In this document: one piece after another, positions 13,442 to 21,434 of the stretch
Position numbering within the stretch: position 1 is the stretch's first letter
Layout: the number at the start of each line of letters is the position of its first letter
The notes under the pieces: model-generated
Told to the model about the DNA's origin: nothing
What the model saw: the letters and a program-made list of their open reading frames with translations, nothing else
The model's database searches: none
Position numbers and translations under genes: made by a program
Assembly: GCA_964599835.1 (NCBI GenBank)
Contig: CAZRHF010000010.1
Location: forward strand, 1-31,395
From: SFWF01 sp964599835
Lineage (GTDB): Bacteria > Bacillota > Clostridia > Oscillospirales > Acutalibacteraceae
Reading direction: 5' to 3'
Length of the DNA stretch: 31,395 nucleotides

Positions 13442-15359
13442 CTATTCCATTGTTAAAGCTGACCCCGATCACATCGAGGAGGTCTGCAGTGATATCGTCC
13501 GTCAGACAAGGGAGGGTATAACCGACCTTGCTCTTGTCAGTATGACCCTTGTACCCGAGGGAGACCCTGCCATCGACAAGGCCGCCATTGAGGGCGAGAA
13601 ATACGCCGTCTGCCGCGACCGCCTGAAGGAGGAAGAGGTAGACCTCGGAATACTCGTTCAGGCCACCATCGGCCACGGCTATAAGCTTAATTCCGATTTT
13701 GCCTTTCAGCACGTAATAGATATGGCTGCGGGGGACCGACGTTTCGTTGCCTGCCCCTATGACGAGGGCTTCAGAGACTATCTCAGAAAGACCTTCAAGA
13801 CCCTCGCCGAGCTTTCCCCTAAAACCATTATGGTAGACGACGATTTCCGTCTGATGCACCGCCCGGGAAAGGGCTGTGCCTGTCCTCTGCATCTTAAAGC
13901 GGTAAGCCGCCTTGCAGGCCGCGAGGTGACCCGCGAAGAGCTTGCTGAGGCAATTTTAGGCGAAAAGAAGGACCAAAATCTTAAAAATATTTTTATCGAG
14001 ACTCAAAAGGAATCCCTGCTGGGCGGAGCCCGTGCGATGCGTGAGGGAATCGACGCCGTAGACCCCACCCTTCCTGCCAGCTTTTGCTGTGTAGGTCCTG
14101 CAACCGAATTTGCCGCCGACATTGCAGGCATCCTTGCAGGTAAGGGCAATAAGCCTATGGTCCGCATAAATAACGGCAACTACACCCCCGCAGGTGCCAA
14201 GCGTTTAAATGAGCATCTTTACCGCGCCGCAAAGCAGATAGCCGTCCTTAAAAAGCACGGGGTCGATGCCATTCTTGCCGAAACCGATACCTGCCCCCAG
14301 AATCGCTATTCAACCTCTGCCCAGAACCTCCACGCCCACTTTACGGGAACCATTTTAGAGGGAGCAATAGGCGCCAAGCACTGGATAACCCGCCTTGCAG
14401 CCTTCGAACCCAAGGCAGGAGAGGCCTACAGAAAGAAGCTTGCGGCAAACCGAGGCTTTTACCACACATTATCGGCGCTGGTTCCTGACATCAAATGGCG
14501 CGGAGCCTGCACCCCCGTTTCCGATTCGGAGGATCATTTCGGCGGAGCTTTAGCTAAATACGGCTGGCCGGTCTGCGTTTTCGAGCGTCTTGGTCTGCCC
14601 TGCTTCTACGCACCCGATTCTGCCGCCGACGGTATAGTATTTATGGAGGATACCGACGTAAACCTCCGTACAGACGAACAGCTTTTAAAGCTGTTCGGTA
14701 AGACCGTAGCTCTTTCGGGCAAGGCCGCCCATATTATAAACGAGCGCGGTCTCGGTGATTATACAGGCGTAGAAACAAAGCCCTGGAAGGGTGTAAACCT
14801 TTCGGGAGAGCTTTTCGAAAACGGCAACCGCTGTAACGCCCAGGTAGACGCCTTTGAGCTTGTCCCCCAAAGCGATGAGGTAGAGAGCCTTTCCACCGTC
14901 TACCATCTTAAGGACGGCAAGGAAAAACAGCCCCTTTTCCCCGGTGTTACCTCCTTTAAAAATCCCGCAGGGGGCACCACTATAGTCTTCTGCGGCGACC
15001 CCAATACCCAGTTCTCATATCTCACCGCCTTCAGCTTTTTAAACGAGACCCGAAAGGATCAGCTTGCGGATATCTTAAAGAGCACGGGCAACCTTCCCGT
15101 TTATTATCCCGACGATATGGAAATGCTTCTCCGCGCAGGAGACCTGCCCGACGGAAGCCTTCTGGTTGCCGCCTTTGATATTTCCCTTGACCGCGACGAT
15201 ACCCTGCCCCTCGTAGTCGACGGCGAGGTGAAAAGGGTGGAACAGCTCACACCCTCGGGAGAGTGGAGCGAGGTCTCTTTCACCGAAAACGGCAACAGAA
15301 TAGAGGTAAACACCCCCGTCTACACCCTCGAACCTATTGTTCTTAAAATTTACAGATAA
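13434..15359 (+). CDS. Unrecognised 641-residue protein, probably a TIM-barrel glycoside hydrolase-like enzyme
   Basis: I do not recognise a named family with confidence. The first 390 residues alternate hydrophobic strands and helices as in a (beta/alpha)8 barrel. TIMVDDDFRL (Asp135-137) followed by GCACPLH (Cys148, Cys150, His153) resembles the DDD-R and GCFC-x-x-C/H motifs in some uncharacterised glycosidase-like families related to GH42. Later barrel-strand motifs are AETDTCPQNRYST and KHWITRLAAFEPKAG. A middle region (KYGWPVCVFERLGLPCFYAPDS) resembles the beta-galactosidase trimerisation or GATase-like fold, and the C-terminal 100 residues look like a beta-sandwich. No signal peptide is present, so it should act in the cytoplasm on imported sugar, perhaps after deacylation by the coupled esterase upstream. 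It ends inside a 48-nt palindrome. Confidence 0.6.
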   Translation: MYNYSIVKADPDHIEEVCSDIVRQTREGITDLALVSMTLVPEGDPAIDKAAIEGEKYAVCRDRLKEEEVDLGILVQATIGHGYKLNSDFAFQHVIDMAAGDRRFVACPYDEGFRDYLRKTFKTLAELSPKTIMVDDDFRLMHRPGKGCACPLHLKAVSRLAGREVTREELAEAILGEKKDQNLKNIFIETQKESLLGGARAMREGIDAVDPTLPASFCCVGPATEFAADIAGILAGKGNKPMVRINNGNYTPAGAKRLNEHLYRAAKQIAVLKKHGVDAILAETDTCPQNRYSTSAQNLHAHFTGTILEGAIGAKHWITRLAAFEPKAGEAYRKKLAANRGFYHTLSALVPDIKWRGACTPVSDSEDHFGGALAKYGWPVCVFERLGLPCFYAPDSAADGIVFMEDTDVNLRTDEQLLKLFGKTVALSGKAAHIINERGLGDYTGVETKPWKGVNLSGELFENGNRCNAQVDAFELVPQSDEVESLSTVYHLKDGKEKQPLFPGVTSFKNPAGGTTIVFCGDPNTQFSYLTAFSFLNETRKDQLADILKSTGNLPVYYPDDMEMLLRAGDLPDGSLLVAAFDISLDRDDTLPLVVDGEVKRVEQLTPSGEWSEVSFTENGNRIEVNTPVYTLEPIVLKIYR

Positions 15360-15399
15360 CAAAAAACTCCTTCTTAAGAAGGAGTTTTTTGTTATCTGT
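15352..15399. terminator. 48-nt perfect palindrome, shared bidirectional terminator
   Basis: Two 24-base arms with no mismatch meet at 15375/15376. The core ACTCCTTCTT/AAGAAGGAGT is flanked by A6 and T6 runs, so each strand has a stem followed by a U-tract. The arms extend through CAGATAA on both strands, so the stop codons of the 641-residue gene (15357-15359) and the convergent membrane-protein gene (15392-15394) lie symmetrically inside it; both proteins end in Arg. Confidence 0.9.
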
Positions 15400-15808
15400 C
15401 TTTTTTCGAGTTTTTCTTTTTGCCGTTAGGCCTTTTCGGAACTATGGTATAGACCTGATAAACGTGTTCGTCAGAATGTGGCTCGGCTTCTGCTTCGGCC
15501 TGTGTTTCCTCCTCGGCGGAATCCTTGGAGAAAGCCTCGCCATACCCTTCGGTTTCGGTGTAAGGCTTCATCACCGCCCGCTCCTCGGTGGCGTGGGGGC
15601 GGTGATGCTTTCTGCGTCGCCTGCGAAGCTTCTTCATTATAAAGGCGGTAAGGGTCAGCACTATCGCCGCGGCAAGAAAAACAAGGGCGAAAAGCTTAAA
15701 AAGTCCCGCGGCGTCGTTTCTGTTCTGTATGGTCGAAATGACCATCGAAGCAAGTCCCGTAAAAAAGCAGGATGCGCCCGCGATATTCAACTTTTTTCGA
15801 AGTCGCAT
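15392..15808 (-). CDS. Small two-helix membrane protein, unknown function
   Basis: A 138-residue protein with two hydrophobic helices (about residues 8-26 and 36-58), a very basic juxtamembrane segment (KKLRRRRRKHHRPH), an acidic middle (EEETQAEAEAEP) and a basic tail. No family is recognised. The distribution of charges suggests both termini face the cytoplasm. Its ATG follows an AGAAAGG site about 11 nt upstream, and it starts 4 nt after the GH123-like gene, so it is probably the last gene of that operon. Its stop codon sits inside the shared palindrome. Low complexity makes a homology-based function unlikely. Confidence 0.65.
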   Translation of the reverse strand: MRLRKKLNIAGASCFFTGLASMVISTIQNRNDAAGLFKLFALVFLAAAIVLTLTAFIMKKLRRRRRKHHRPHATEERAVMKPYTETEGYGEAFSKDSAEEETQAEAEAEPHSDEHVYQVYTIVPKRPNGKKKNSKKDR

Positions 15809-15812
15809 GGTT

Positions 15813-17483
15813 TTAAAGCCTTTCTGCTATCATACCGTCGATGGCATCGCGCATTTTCTGCATAGTCTCTGTGTCGTCGGCGCATTTTTTAAAGGTGATG
15901 GGCTCGCCGAATATATCTTCAAGCCTTTTAACGATCTCTTCCTTGGAATAATATTTTTCGCAAAGCTTTAAGGCTCGTATATCCTCAAGACCCTGAGCAA
16001 ATGCCACAAGACGGATGCTCTCCAGAGGGGTTCCGTGACGTCCGGGGTAGATGCTTACTGCGTCTCCGCCCCCTGCCCAGTAGCCTGCGTTTCCGTTAAG
16101 GAAGGGGTCGATGTGGTCGTGGGAATACTGGTTGTTATAGAAGTTGAGTCCCCAGTGTAAGAAGCCCTCAATGCCGTATTTATACATCTGAATTCCCATA
16201 AAACGGGTGCGAGCCGAGTGCATACCCATAAAGCGGTTACTGTATCCCACAGAGGGACCGCAGCAGTAGTAGATCCAACGCTCATTTATATCCTCGGGCA
16301 TAAAAGCTTCAATGCTGTTGCTTATGGGTACGGGGATCTCAACGAGGCCCTCTTTATAAAACTCTACGTGACTGAGTGCATCGAGCAGCTTCCAGCCGCC
16401 GATAACGCTCTTAAGGTTTTCCTTATTCTTTTTATACTGCTCTAAATGCTCTGCGCTGGGCTCGTCGGAAATGTGGAAATAGGTTCGGTCACGAAGTCCC
16501 TTCTTCTCTAAATATGCGGTCACCTCGGTGAGCATCTCCTTAAGGAATCTGACGTATTCCTCACCTGCCGCGTCGGTGTCCCAGCCGAAGATCCTTTTAT
16601 ACTCTCCGTCTACCGTAGCCATAACCTTGGCGGCGTGGTAGGCGCCCCATTGGGTGAAGAGATGGCACATTTCGAAATATTTAACTCCGCAGTCAAGGAG
16701 CATATTTATATAGCGGTCGAGTAAGCTCAGATCAAAGGAATATTTTCCGTTTTCTGCTGTGACCTGTATAAGCTGGGTGGTGGTGCGTTCTCCGCCTACC
16801 GCCGTGTCGAGAGCGGGGGTGAAAAGGGGAACGTATATCATATTAACGCCGTTTTTGACCGCCGACTCTATGACCCTGCGGCAGTATTCAAAATGCTTGT
16901 CGCTCCATACCTCGAGGTCGTAATAGTCGGCAACGCAGTCGGCGTAGAACCACTGCGTAACACGGGTATCCTGCTCGGGGAGCTCGGCGTCGATAACACT
17001 AATAATTATCTCGTTTTCGGTGACGGCATTTCCGTCCATATCGGTAAGGCAGATCTTGAGACTATGCTCACCTGCGAAAACTCCGTCGTTAATAATATCG
17101 ATCCAAAGGGTGCGAAGCTGACCCTTTACCACCGAGAACCATCCCGAATGGGCAATAGGTACCAAAACGTCGGGATAAAGTCCCGGGGTGGTGCGAACGT
17201 AGCCGGAGTCAAGCGCGTTTGCCCTGCCGGGAGTCTGGGGGAAGGGGATATAGTTAGGGATATTCTCGACCGTCCGAAGCACAGCCTTGTCGGCAAGGTC
17301 CCCTTCCAGCTTTACCTTATAATGGGTCCTTGACTGCTCGGCCTCCTCCTCGTCGCAGGGAAGAAGCTGAAAAGCGGCGTTTGTGTTCTTATATATATTA
17401 ATATGTGTTACCTCGGCAAACTCATCGTAGGAGCTGTCAAGAAAGCATTTTTCAAGGGACGAAATGATCTTTGTTTTAAGCAT
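15813..17483 (-). CDS. GH123-like/DUF4091 domain protein
   Basis: A 556-residue protein with an N-terminal beta-sandwich (about 170 residues) and a TIM-barrel-like region. TYFHISDEPS carries an Asp340-Glu341 pair in the position of the catalytic pair of GH123 beta-N-acetylgalactosaminidases, and the C-terminus contains AVSIYPGRHGTPLESIRL and AQGLEDIRALKL, the DUF4091 hallmark. Other barrel motifs are TQWFYADCVADYY and GFLHWGLNFYNNQ. No signal peptide is present. The ATG at 17483 is chosen because TTGGAGGTAAAAACA gives an ideal ribosome binding site; an in-frame TTG at 17498 lies in that site. Its start overlaps the radical SAM gene by 8 nt. GalNAc-containing oligosaccharides are the family precedent; the actual substrate is inference. 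Confidence 0.85.
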   Translation of the reverse strand: MLKTKIISSLEKCFLDSSYDEFAEVTHINIYKNTNAAFQLLPCDEEEAEQSRTHYKVKLEGDLADKAVLRTVENIPNYIPFPQTPGRANALDSGYVRTTPGLYPDVLVPIAHSGWFSVVKGQLRTLWIDIINDGVFAGEHSLKICLTDMDGNAVTENEIIISVIDAELPEQDTRVTQWFYADCVADYYDLEVWSDKHFEYCRRVIESAVKNGVNMIYVPLFTPALDTAVGGERTTTQLIQVTAENGKYSFDLSLLDRYINMLLDCGVKYFEMCHLFTQWGAYHAAKVMATVDGEYKRIFGWDTDAAGEEYVRFLKEMLTEVTAYLEKKGLRDRTYFHISDEPSAEHLEQYKKNKENLKSVIGGWKLLDALSHVEFYKEGLVEIPVPISNSIEAFMPEDINERWIYYCCGPSVGYSNRFMGMHSARTRFMGIQMYKYGIEGFLHWGLNFYNNQYSHDHIDPFLNGNAGYWAGGGDAVSIYPGRHGTPLESIRLVAFAQGLEDIRALKLCEKYYSKEEIVKRLEDIFGEPITFKKCADDTETMQKMRDAIDGMIAERL

Positions 17484-18354
17484 TGTTTTTACCTCCAAGA
17501 GCCTTGTTTATGTAGTTTAATACCCGTTTTTTATCTCCGCTCCATAGCGGAGCAATAAGATCTTTTTTTGCGCCGTCTCCCGTCAGACGGTGGATTATTA
17601 TATCCTCACGGAGCACCGAAATACATTCTGAAAGCTGGTCGGTGTATTCCTCCAAGGAGAGGGGAGTAACGGCACCCTTTTCATATTCCTTTTCCAGGTC
17701 GGTGCCCTTTATAATATGAAGCAGGTGGAATTTTACCCCGTCTGCCCCGACATCCGAGACGTGCTTTGCGGTCTTTACGGGGTCGTCGCCGGGGAGTCCT
17801 ATTATTATATGGGCCACCGTCTCTATTCCCGCAGACTTAAGCCGTCTTACCGCGTCGTCAAAGACCTCGGTCTTATAGCCTCTGCGGATATATTCGGCAA
17901 CCTTTTCGTTTACCGTCTGAAGCCCCAGCTCCACCCACACGGGCTTTACGGAGTTTATCTCTTTAAGAAGGGCTATCACCTCGTCGGATAGGCAGTCGGG
18001 TCTCGTTGCAACGGCCAGTCCAACCACGTCCTCGGGGGAAATCGCCTCATAATATATCCTTCTGAGATAGTCTGTATCCCCGTAGGTGTTTGTAAATGAC
18101 TGAAAATAGGCAAGATATTTGCCCTCTTTGACCTTGGCGGCCACCCTTTTCTTTGCCGCATCAAGCTGAGCCGCAACGCTTCCGCAGTATCTTTCGGCAA
18201 AGTCACCGCTTCCCTTATCACTGCAGAAGATACAGCCTTTTGTTCCGATACTGCCGTCGCGGTTAGGGCAGGAAAGCCCGCCGTCGAGAGACAGCTTATA
18301 TACCTTACAGCCGAAACGGTCTTTTAAGACCTCGGATACGGTTTTTTGTATCAT
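17476..18354 (-). CDS. TIGR01212-family radical SAM protein
   Basis: A 292-residue radical SAM enzyme with KLSLDGGLSCPNRDG and GCIFCSDKGSG; the cluster cysteines are Cys29, Cys41 and Cys44 (C-x11-C-x2-C), the spacing of the YtqA/YhcC (TIGR01212) family rather than the usual C-x3-C-x2-C. Other family marks are AYFQSFTNTYGD, ATRPDCLSDE, VELGLQTVNE and HIIIGLPGDD. The family resembles the N-terminal part of Elp3, and its reaction is not settled; a tRNA- or RNA-linked role has been considered. The ATGA overlap with the FAD gene upstream and the 8-nt overlap with the GH123-like gene downstream place it in one transcript with carbohydrate genes, which may be just co-transcription. Confidence 0.92.
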   Translation of the reverse strand: MIQKTVSEVLKDRFGCKVYKLSLDGGLSCPNRDGSIGTKGCIFCSDKGSGDFAERYCGSVAAQLDAAKKRVAAKVKEGKYLAYFQSFTNTYGDTDYLRRIYYEAISPEDVVGLAVATRPDCLSDEVIALLKEINSVKPVWVELGLQTVNEKVAEYIRRGYKTEVFDDAVRRLKSAGIETVAHIIIGLPGDDPVKTAKHVSDVGADGVKFHLLHIIKGTDLEKEYEKGAVTPLSLEEYTDQLSECISVLREDIIIHRLTGDGAKKDLIAPLWSGDKKRVLNYINKALGGKNNA

Positions 18355-19553
18355 AGATCCTTTTCGTGGATAACGACGCCGCCCTCACGGAGCTTATTCT
18401 GTAAAAGTCCGATATCAAGAGCCGAAAAATCGTCTGTAAGAGCCGCCGCAACGCCTGCCGCCTCCCCCGTTACCGAACAGCAGGGGATTACACGCATAAT
18501 ATCCCACATTCCGTCGGTCACGGAGGTGCATCTGCCTGCGCAGATAAGGTTTTTGACCTCGCCCGAGTAAAGGGTTCTGAAGGGTACCTCGTAAACGGGG
18601 CCCCGCTTTTTCCAGTCGGAGACCATACCTATGGAATCCTCAAAATATTTGTGCATCTCGTCGGAAGCCAGAGTATATTCGCCTGCAATACGCCTTGTCA
18701 TTCTTATCTGGGGAATGGTGGCGATGGTGGTGGGGACGATGTGCTCTCCCGCCTCCCGCTTTTTTTCTATATCGGAAAGGGTCTGGGCGTGGGAAAGGAT
18801 GACCTGCTCGCTCAGCTCCTGTCCGTCAAGCCCCGAAAAACGTCGGTTTACAAGAGCTTTAACCGAATTGCTCGCGTTTTTCTCCTCATCGGGAATGTCG
18901 CTGGCACCAAGCATTCTCAGCGTAAAGCCCTTGTCTCCGGCAGAATAGTACCAGGCGGCAAGGATGTTGCCCTGACCGAACTTTTCGGTAGGTGCTCCCG
19001 AGAAGAGGGCAATATCGGCGTCTCCGGTTGCGTCAACCACCGAGCTTGCCAAAATTCCGAAGCGGCCCGATTTGTTTTCGAAAATGACCGCATCGATCTT
19101 TTTATCCTTTACCGAAGCGGCAACGGCGTAGGTGCCGTAGAGTATTTCTACCCCTTCCTTTAAAAGAAGCTGTTCGGCAAGAATGGCAAAAAGCTGAGCG
19201 TTATACTGGACCTCAAAGCGCTTAAACTCAATTCCTCTTCCCTTCGGGTCATCGCTGTCAAGCCAGTTTTCGGGGTATCTTGCTTCGGCTCCCATGGAGA
19301 TTGAAAGACGAAGAAGCTCTTCGGCAAGTCCGAAGGAGACCTGTTTGCCGTAGCCGTCGCAAAGGGGGAGGTAAATGGTGACAAGACCGGCAGTTCCGAG
19401 ACCGCCGAGCATAAATACTCTTTCGGTTAAAACTACCTTTTTACCCTGTCGTGCCGCGGCAACAGCGGCGGCAATTCCGGCGAATCCGCCTCCGCAAACA
19501 AGTACGTCACAGCTTTTTGTTACCTTGGTTTCGATACTTTCTTTAATAGTCAT
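18351..19553 (-). CDS. FAD-dependent oxidoreductase (FAD_oxidored family)
   Basis: A 400-residue flavoprotein. DVLVCGGGFAGIAAAVAAARQG (split here only by its length) is the N-terminal FAD-binding fold with GGGFAG at residues 21-26, GGLGTAGLV and SSVVDATGDADIA are typical of the PF12831 family, and the C-terminus has NLICAGRCTS and CCSVTGEAAGVAAAL as the second FAD contact. Family members often lie in sugar-degradation loci, where they are thought to oxidise or rearrange sugar derivatives, but few are characterised. No signal peptide. GGGAGGT precedes the ATG at 19553, and a perfect promoter is 54 bases upstream. It is the first gene of the operon with the radical SAM, GH123-like and small membrane proteins. 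Confidence 0.88.
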   Translation of the reverse strand: MTIKESIETKVTKSCDVLVCGGGFAGIAAAVAAARQGKKVVLTERVFMLGGLGTAGLVTIYLPLCDGYGKQVSFGLAEELLRLSISMGAEARYPENWLDSDDPKGRGIEFKRFEVQYNAQLFAILAEQLLLKEGVEILYGTYAVAASVKDKKIDAVIFENKSGRFGILASSVVDATGDADIALFSGAPTEKFGQGNILAAWYYSAGDKGFTLRMLGASDIPDEEKNASNSVKALVNRRFSGLDGQELSEQVILSHAQTLSDIEKKREAGEHIVPTTIATIPQIRMTRRIAGEYTLASDEMHKYFEDSIGMVSDWKKRGPVYEVPFRTLYSGEVKNLICAGRCTSVTDGMWDIMRVIPCCSVTGEAAGVAAALTDDFSALDIGLLQNKLREGGVVIHEKDL

Positions 19554-19606
19554 TGGGGTTACCTCCCATGTTATATACTATATATGTACAGCACTGCATA
19601 TAGCTC

Positions 19607-19635
19607 ATTATACCTATGTAAATCAGCAAAGTCAA
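19607..19635 (-). promoter_or_regulatory. Sigma-A promoter of the FAD/radical SAM/GH123 operon
   Basis: TTGACT (19630-19635), exactly 17 bases, then TATAAT (19607-19612) on the minus strand. Divergent to it, 27 bases away, is the rpmH promoter. The 5' leader contains an A/T-rich partly palindromic stretch (about 19569-19585) that could be an operator. Confidence 0.85.
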
Positions 19636-19661
19636 CAGATAAAAAAATACAGAAATAAAGG

Positions 19662-19691
19662 TTGACAAAAGGGGTGCCTTTCGGTTATAAT
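19662..19691 (+). promoter_or_regulatory. Sigma-A promoter of the rpmH-rnpA-yidD-yidC-jag operon
   Basis: Perfect TTGACA (19662-19667), 18 bases, perfect TATAAT (19686-19691). A leader of about 68 nt precedes the rpmH ATG and carries a TAAGGAGGGT ribosome binding site. Confidence 0.87.
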
Positions 19692-19765
19692 CTTAAACTG
19701 ATAGGCTATGTAAAAGGGTTAATATCCTCGGAACAAAGCTATACTAAAAATAAGGAGGGTTCAAG

Positions 19766-19900
19766 ATGAAAAGAACTTACCAGCCCAAGAAGCTCCATCG
19801 CAAGAAGGAACACGGCTTCATGAAGAGAATGGCTACCGCCAACGGACGCAAGGTACTTGCCCGCCGCAGAGCAAAGGGCAGAAAGCAGCTCACATACTAA
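19766..19900 (+). CDS. rpmH: 50S ribosomal protein L34
   Basis: A 44-residue basic protein, MKRTYQPKKLHRKKEHGFMK at the start and ending RRRAKGRKQLTY, the standard L34 sequence with the KRTYQP start and the GRKVLARRRAKGRK core. Lys/Arg content and length are typical. It follows a very strong AAGGAGGGT site and is the first gene of the classic rpmH-rnpA-yidD-yidC-jag string. Only the mid-part HGFMKRMATANGRK differs slightly from the common HGFRxRMxTxxGR form (Met for Arg). Confidence 0.97.
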   Translation: MKRTYQPKKLHRKKEHGFMKRMATANGRKVLARRRAKGRKQLTY

Positions 19901-19906
19901 TCTGTT

Positions 19907-20254
19907 ATGTACTCTTTCAACAAACTGAAGCAGAATTCTGATTTCAGACGAACTTACGGACGCGGAACTACTTTTGTAACTCCCGCGTTCGTAACCTATG
20001 CGTTCAAAAACCGCCGTCATAGCGGCGTTTCCGTCGGAATAACCGCAGGCAAAAAGCTTGGCGGAGCAGTTCAGCGCAACCGTGCCAAACGGGTCATAAC
20101 CGCCGCCTTTGCCGAAATATCCGATAGAATTAAACCGGGCTACGACCTTGTATTTGTCGCCCGAACTAAAATACTTACCTTGAAAAGCACCGAGGTCTCG
20201 GCTTTGATGCTTAAAATTTTTGAGGAAGCCGAAATGTTAAACCAAGATGCGTAA
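19907..20254 (+). CDS. rnpA: Ribonuclease P protein component
   Basis: A 115-residue protein with the RnpA signature: SFNKLKQNSDFRRTYGRG near the start, SVGITAGKKLGGAVQRNRAKR (21-residue RNR box region) carrying the RNA-binding RNR motif, and DLVFVARTKI. It binds precursor-tRNA leaders with the RNase P RNA, whose gene lies at 31131-31395 in this window. There is only a 6-nt gap after rpmH and a weak ribosome binding site, so expression probably depends on coupling. The end overlaps yidD by 8 nt. Confidence 0.95.
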   Translation: MYSFNKLKQNSDFRRTYGRGTTFVTPAFVTYAFKNRRHSGVSVGITAGKKLGGAVQRNRAKRVITAAFAEISDRIKPGYDLVFVARTKILTLKSTEVSALMLKIFEEAEMLNQDA

Positions 20255-20474
20255 ATTACTGATTCGCTTTATAAGGTTTTATCAGAAGGGAATATCTCCC
20301 GCAAAGCCGTCCTGTTGCCGCTTTACGCCGACCTGTTCGGCATACGCCATTGAAGCAATAGAGACACACGGCGCATTTAAGGGCAGTTTTATGGCCCTTT
20401 ACCGAATACTCAGGTGTAATCCGCTGTGTAAGGGCGGTTACGACCCTGTACCACCCAAGAAAAAGAAAAAATAG
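20247..20474 (+). CDS. yidD: Membrane protein insertion efficiency factor YidD
   Basis: A 75-residue protein with IRFYQKGISPAKPSCCRFTP, PTCSAYAIEAIETHG and RCNPLCKGGYDPVP, the invariant YidD pattern of conserved cysteines and prolines. An N-terminal amphipathic helix and a Lys-rich tail fit a peripheral protein of the inner face of the membrane that aids YidC-dependent insertion. The start overlaps rnpA by 8 nt, as usual in this operon. Confidence 0.95.
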   Translation: MRKLLIRFIRFYQKGISPAKPSCCRFTPTCSAYAIEAIETHGAFKGSFMALYRILRCNPLCKGGYDPVPPKKKKK

Positions 20475-20509
20475 GCCGTCGGAAAGATCCGACCGGATGG
20501 TGAATAGAA

Positions 20510-21418
20510 TTGCAGTTTATATTTGACCTTATCAACGTGCCGCTCAGTTATATCCTTAACTTCTTCTCGCTGATTATGGGAAATAACTTTGCCGCGGCAG
20601 TATTTTTATTTACGTTATTTATCAACCTCGCTTTACTGCCCCTTACCCTCAAGAGCCAGAAGGCCTCTGTGGGACAGATGCGCATAAAGCCCAAGCTCGA
20701 TGAGCTTAAAAAGAAATACGGCGACGATAAACAGCGTCTCAGCGTAGAGACACAGAAGCTCTATCAGGAAGAAAACATTTCTATGTCGGGCGGCTGTCTC
20801 CCCACCCTTATACGTATGCCCTTCCTTTTCGCCGTTTACTACCTCATTACTCAGCCCCTCACATACTTCGGCGGTGTTTCTGCCGAAAAGGCGGCCGAAA
20901 TTATGAAGACCCTCGGCGTAAAGAGTCAGGTTGACGCCGTAAATGCTATTCAGAGCTCGGGTATTCTCCCTGCCGGAGTCGATTCTGCCGTTGAACGTCT
21001 CGACTTTACCTTCTTCGGTATCGACCTTACAGAGACCCCTAAATTCAACATCGACATTTTCAATAAATTTGAGATCATCTGGCTTATTCCCATTCTGGCC
21101 TTTGCCGCACAGATGCTCACCAGCATTATCTCCCTTAAGATGCAGAAGCGGGTCAATCCCGACGCTCCTTCTATGGGCGGAATGATGCTCACTATGCCCC
21201 TTATCTCCCTCTTCATCGGCTTTACCGTTCCCGGTGCAGTTGGCTTCTACTGGGCCTGCTCCAGCCTTGTCGGCGGACTGATTCAGTCGGGTGTTCAGTA
21301 TTTCTACGGCCCCCAGAAGATGCTTGCCGCTGAAAGAGCAAAGGATATCGTAACGGTTTACGAGAACGAACAAAAATATATCGCAAGACGCGTTTCCGAT
21401 AAAAAGTCGGATAAATAG
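20510..21418 (+). CDS. yidC: Membrane protein insertase YidC (Oxa1 family), TTG start
   Basis: A 302-residue Oxa1/YidC insertase with about five membrane helices. Family marks are LPLTLKSQKASVGQMRIKP, the cytoplasmic hairpin KYGDDKQRLSVETQKLYQEE, and SGGCLPTLIRMPFLFAVYYL. The start is a TTG: an in-frame TGA at 20501 excludes anything longer, and GGATGG lies 9 nt upstream. The protein has no lipoprotein signal and starts directly at the first hydrophobic segment, as is common in Clostridia. At the groove position where many YidC proteins have Arg (TLIIR-x-x-x-x-PL), this one has Asn39 (TLFINLALLPL). A loop between helices (about residues 125-180) is longer than in Bacillus SpoIIIJ. Confidence 0.95.
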   Translation: MQFIFDLINVPLSYILNFFSLIMGNNFAAAVFLFTLFINLALLPLTLKSQKASVGQMRIKPKLDELKKKYGDDKQRLSVETQKLYQEENISMSGGCLPTLIRMPFLFAVYYLITQPLTYFGGVSAEKAAEIMKTLGVKSQVDAVNAIQSSGILPAGVDSAVERLDFTFFGIDLTETPKFNIDIFNKFEIIWLIPILAFAAQMLTSIISLKMQKRVNPDAPSMGGMMLTMPLISLFIGFTVPGAVGFYWACSSLVGGLIQSGVQYFYGPQKMLAAERAKDIVTVYENEQKYIARRVSDKKSDK

Positions 21419-21434
21419 AAAGAAGGCAATTTCC

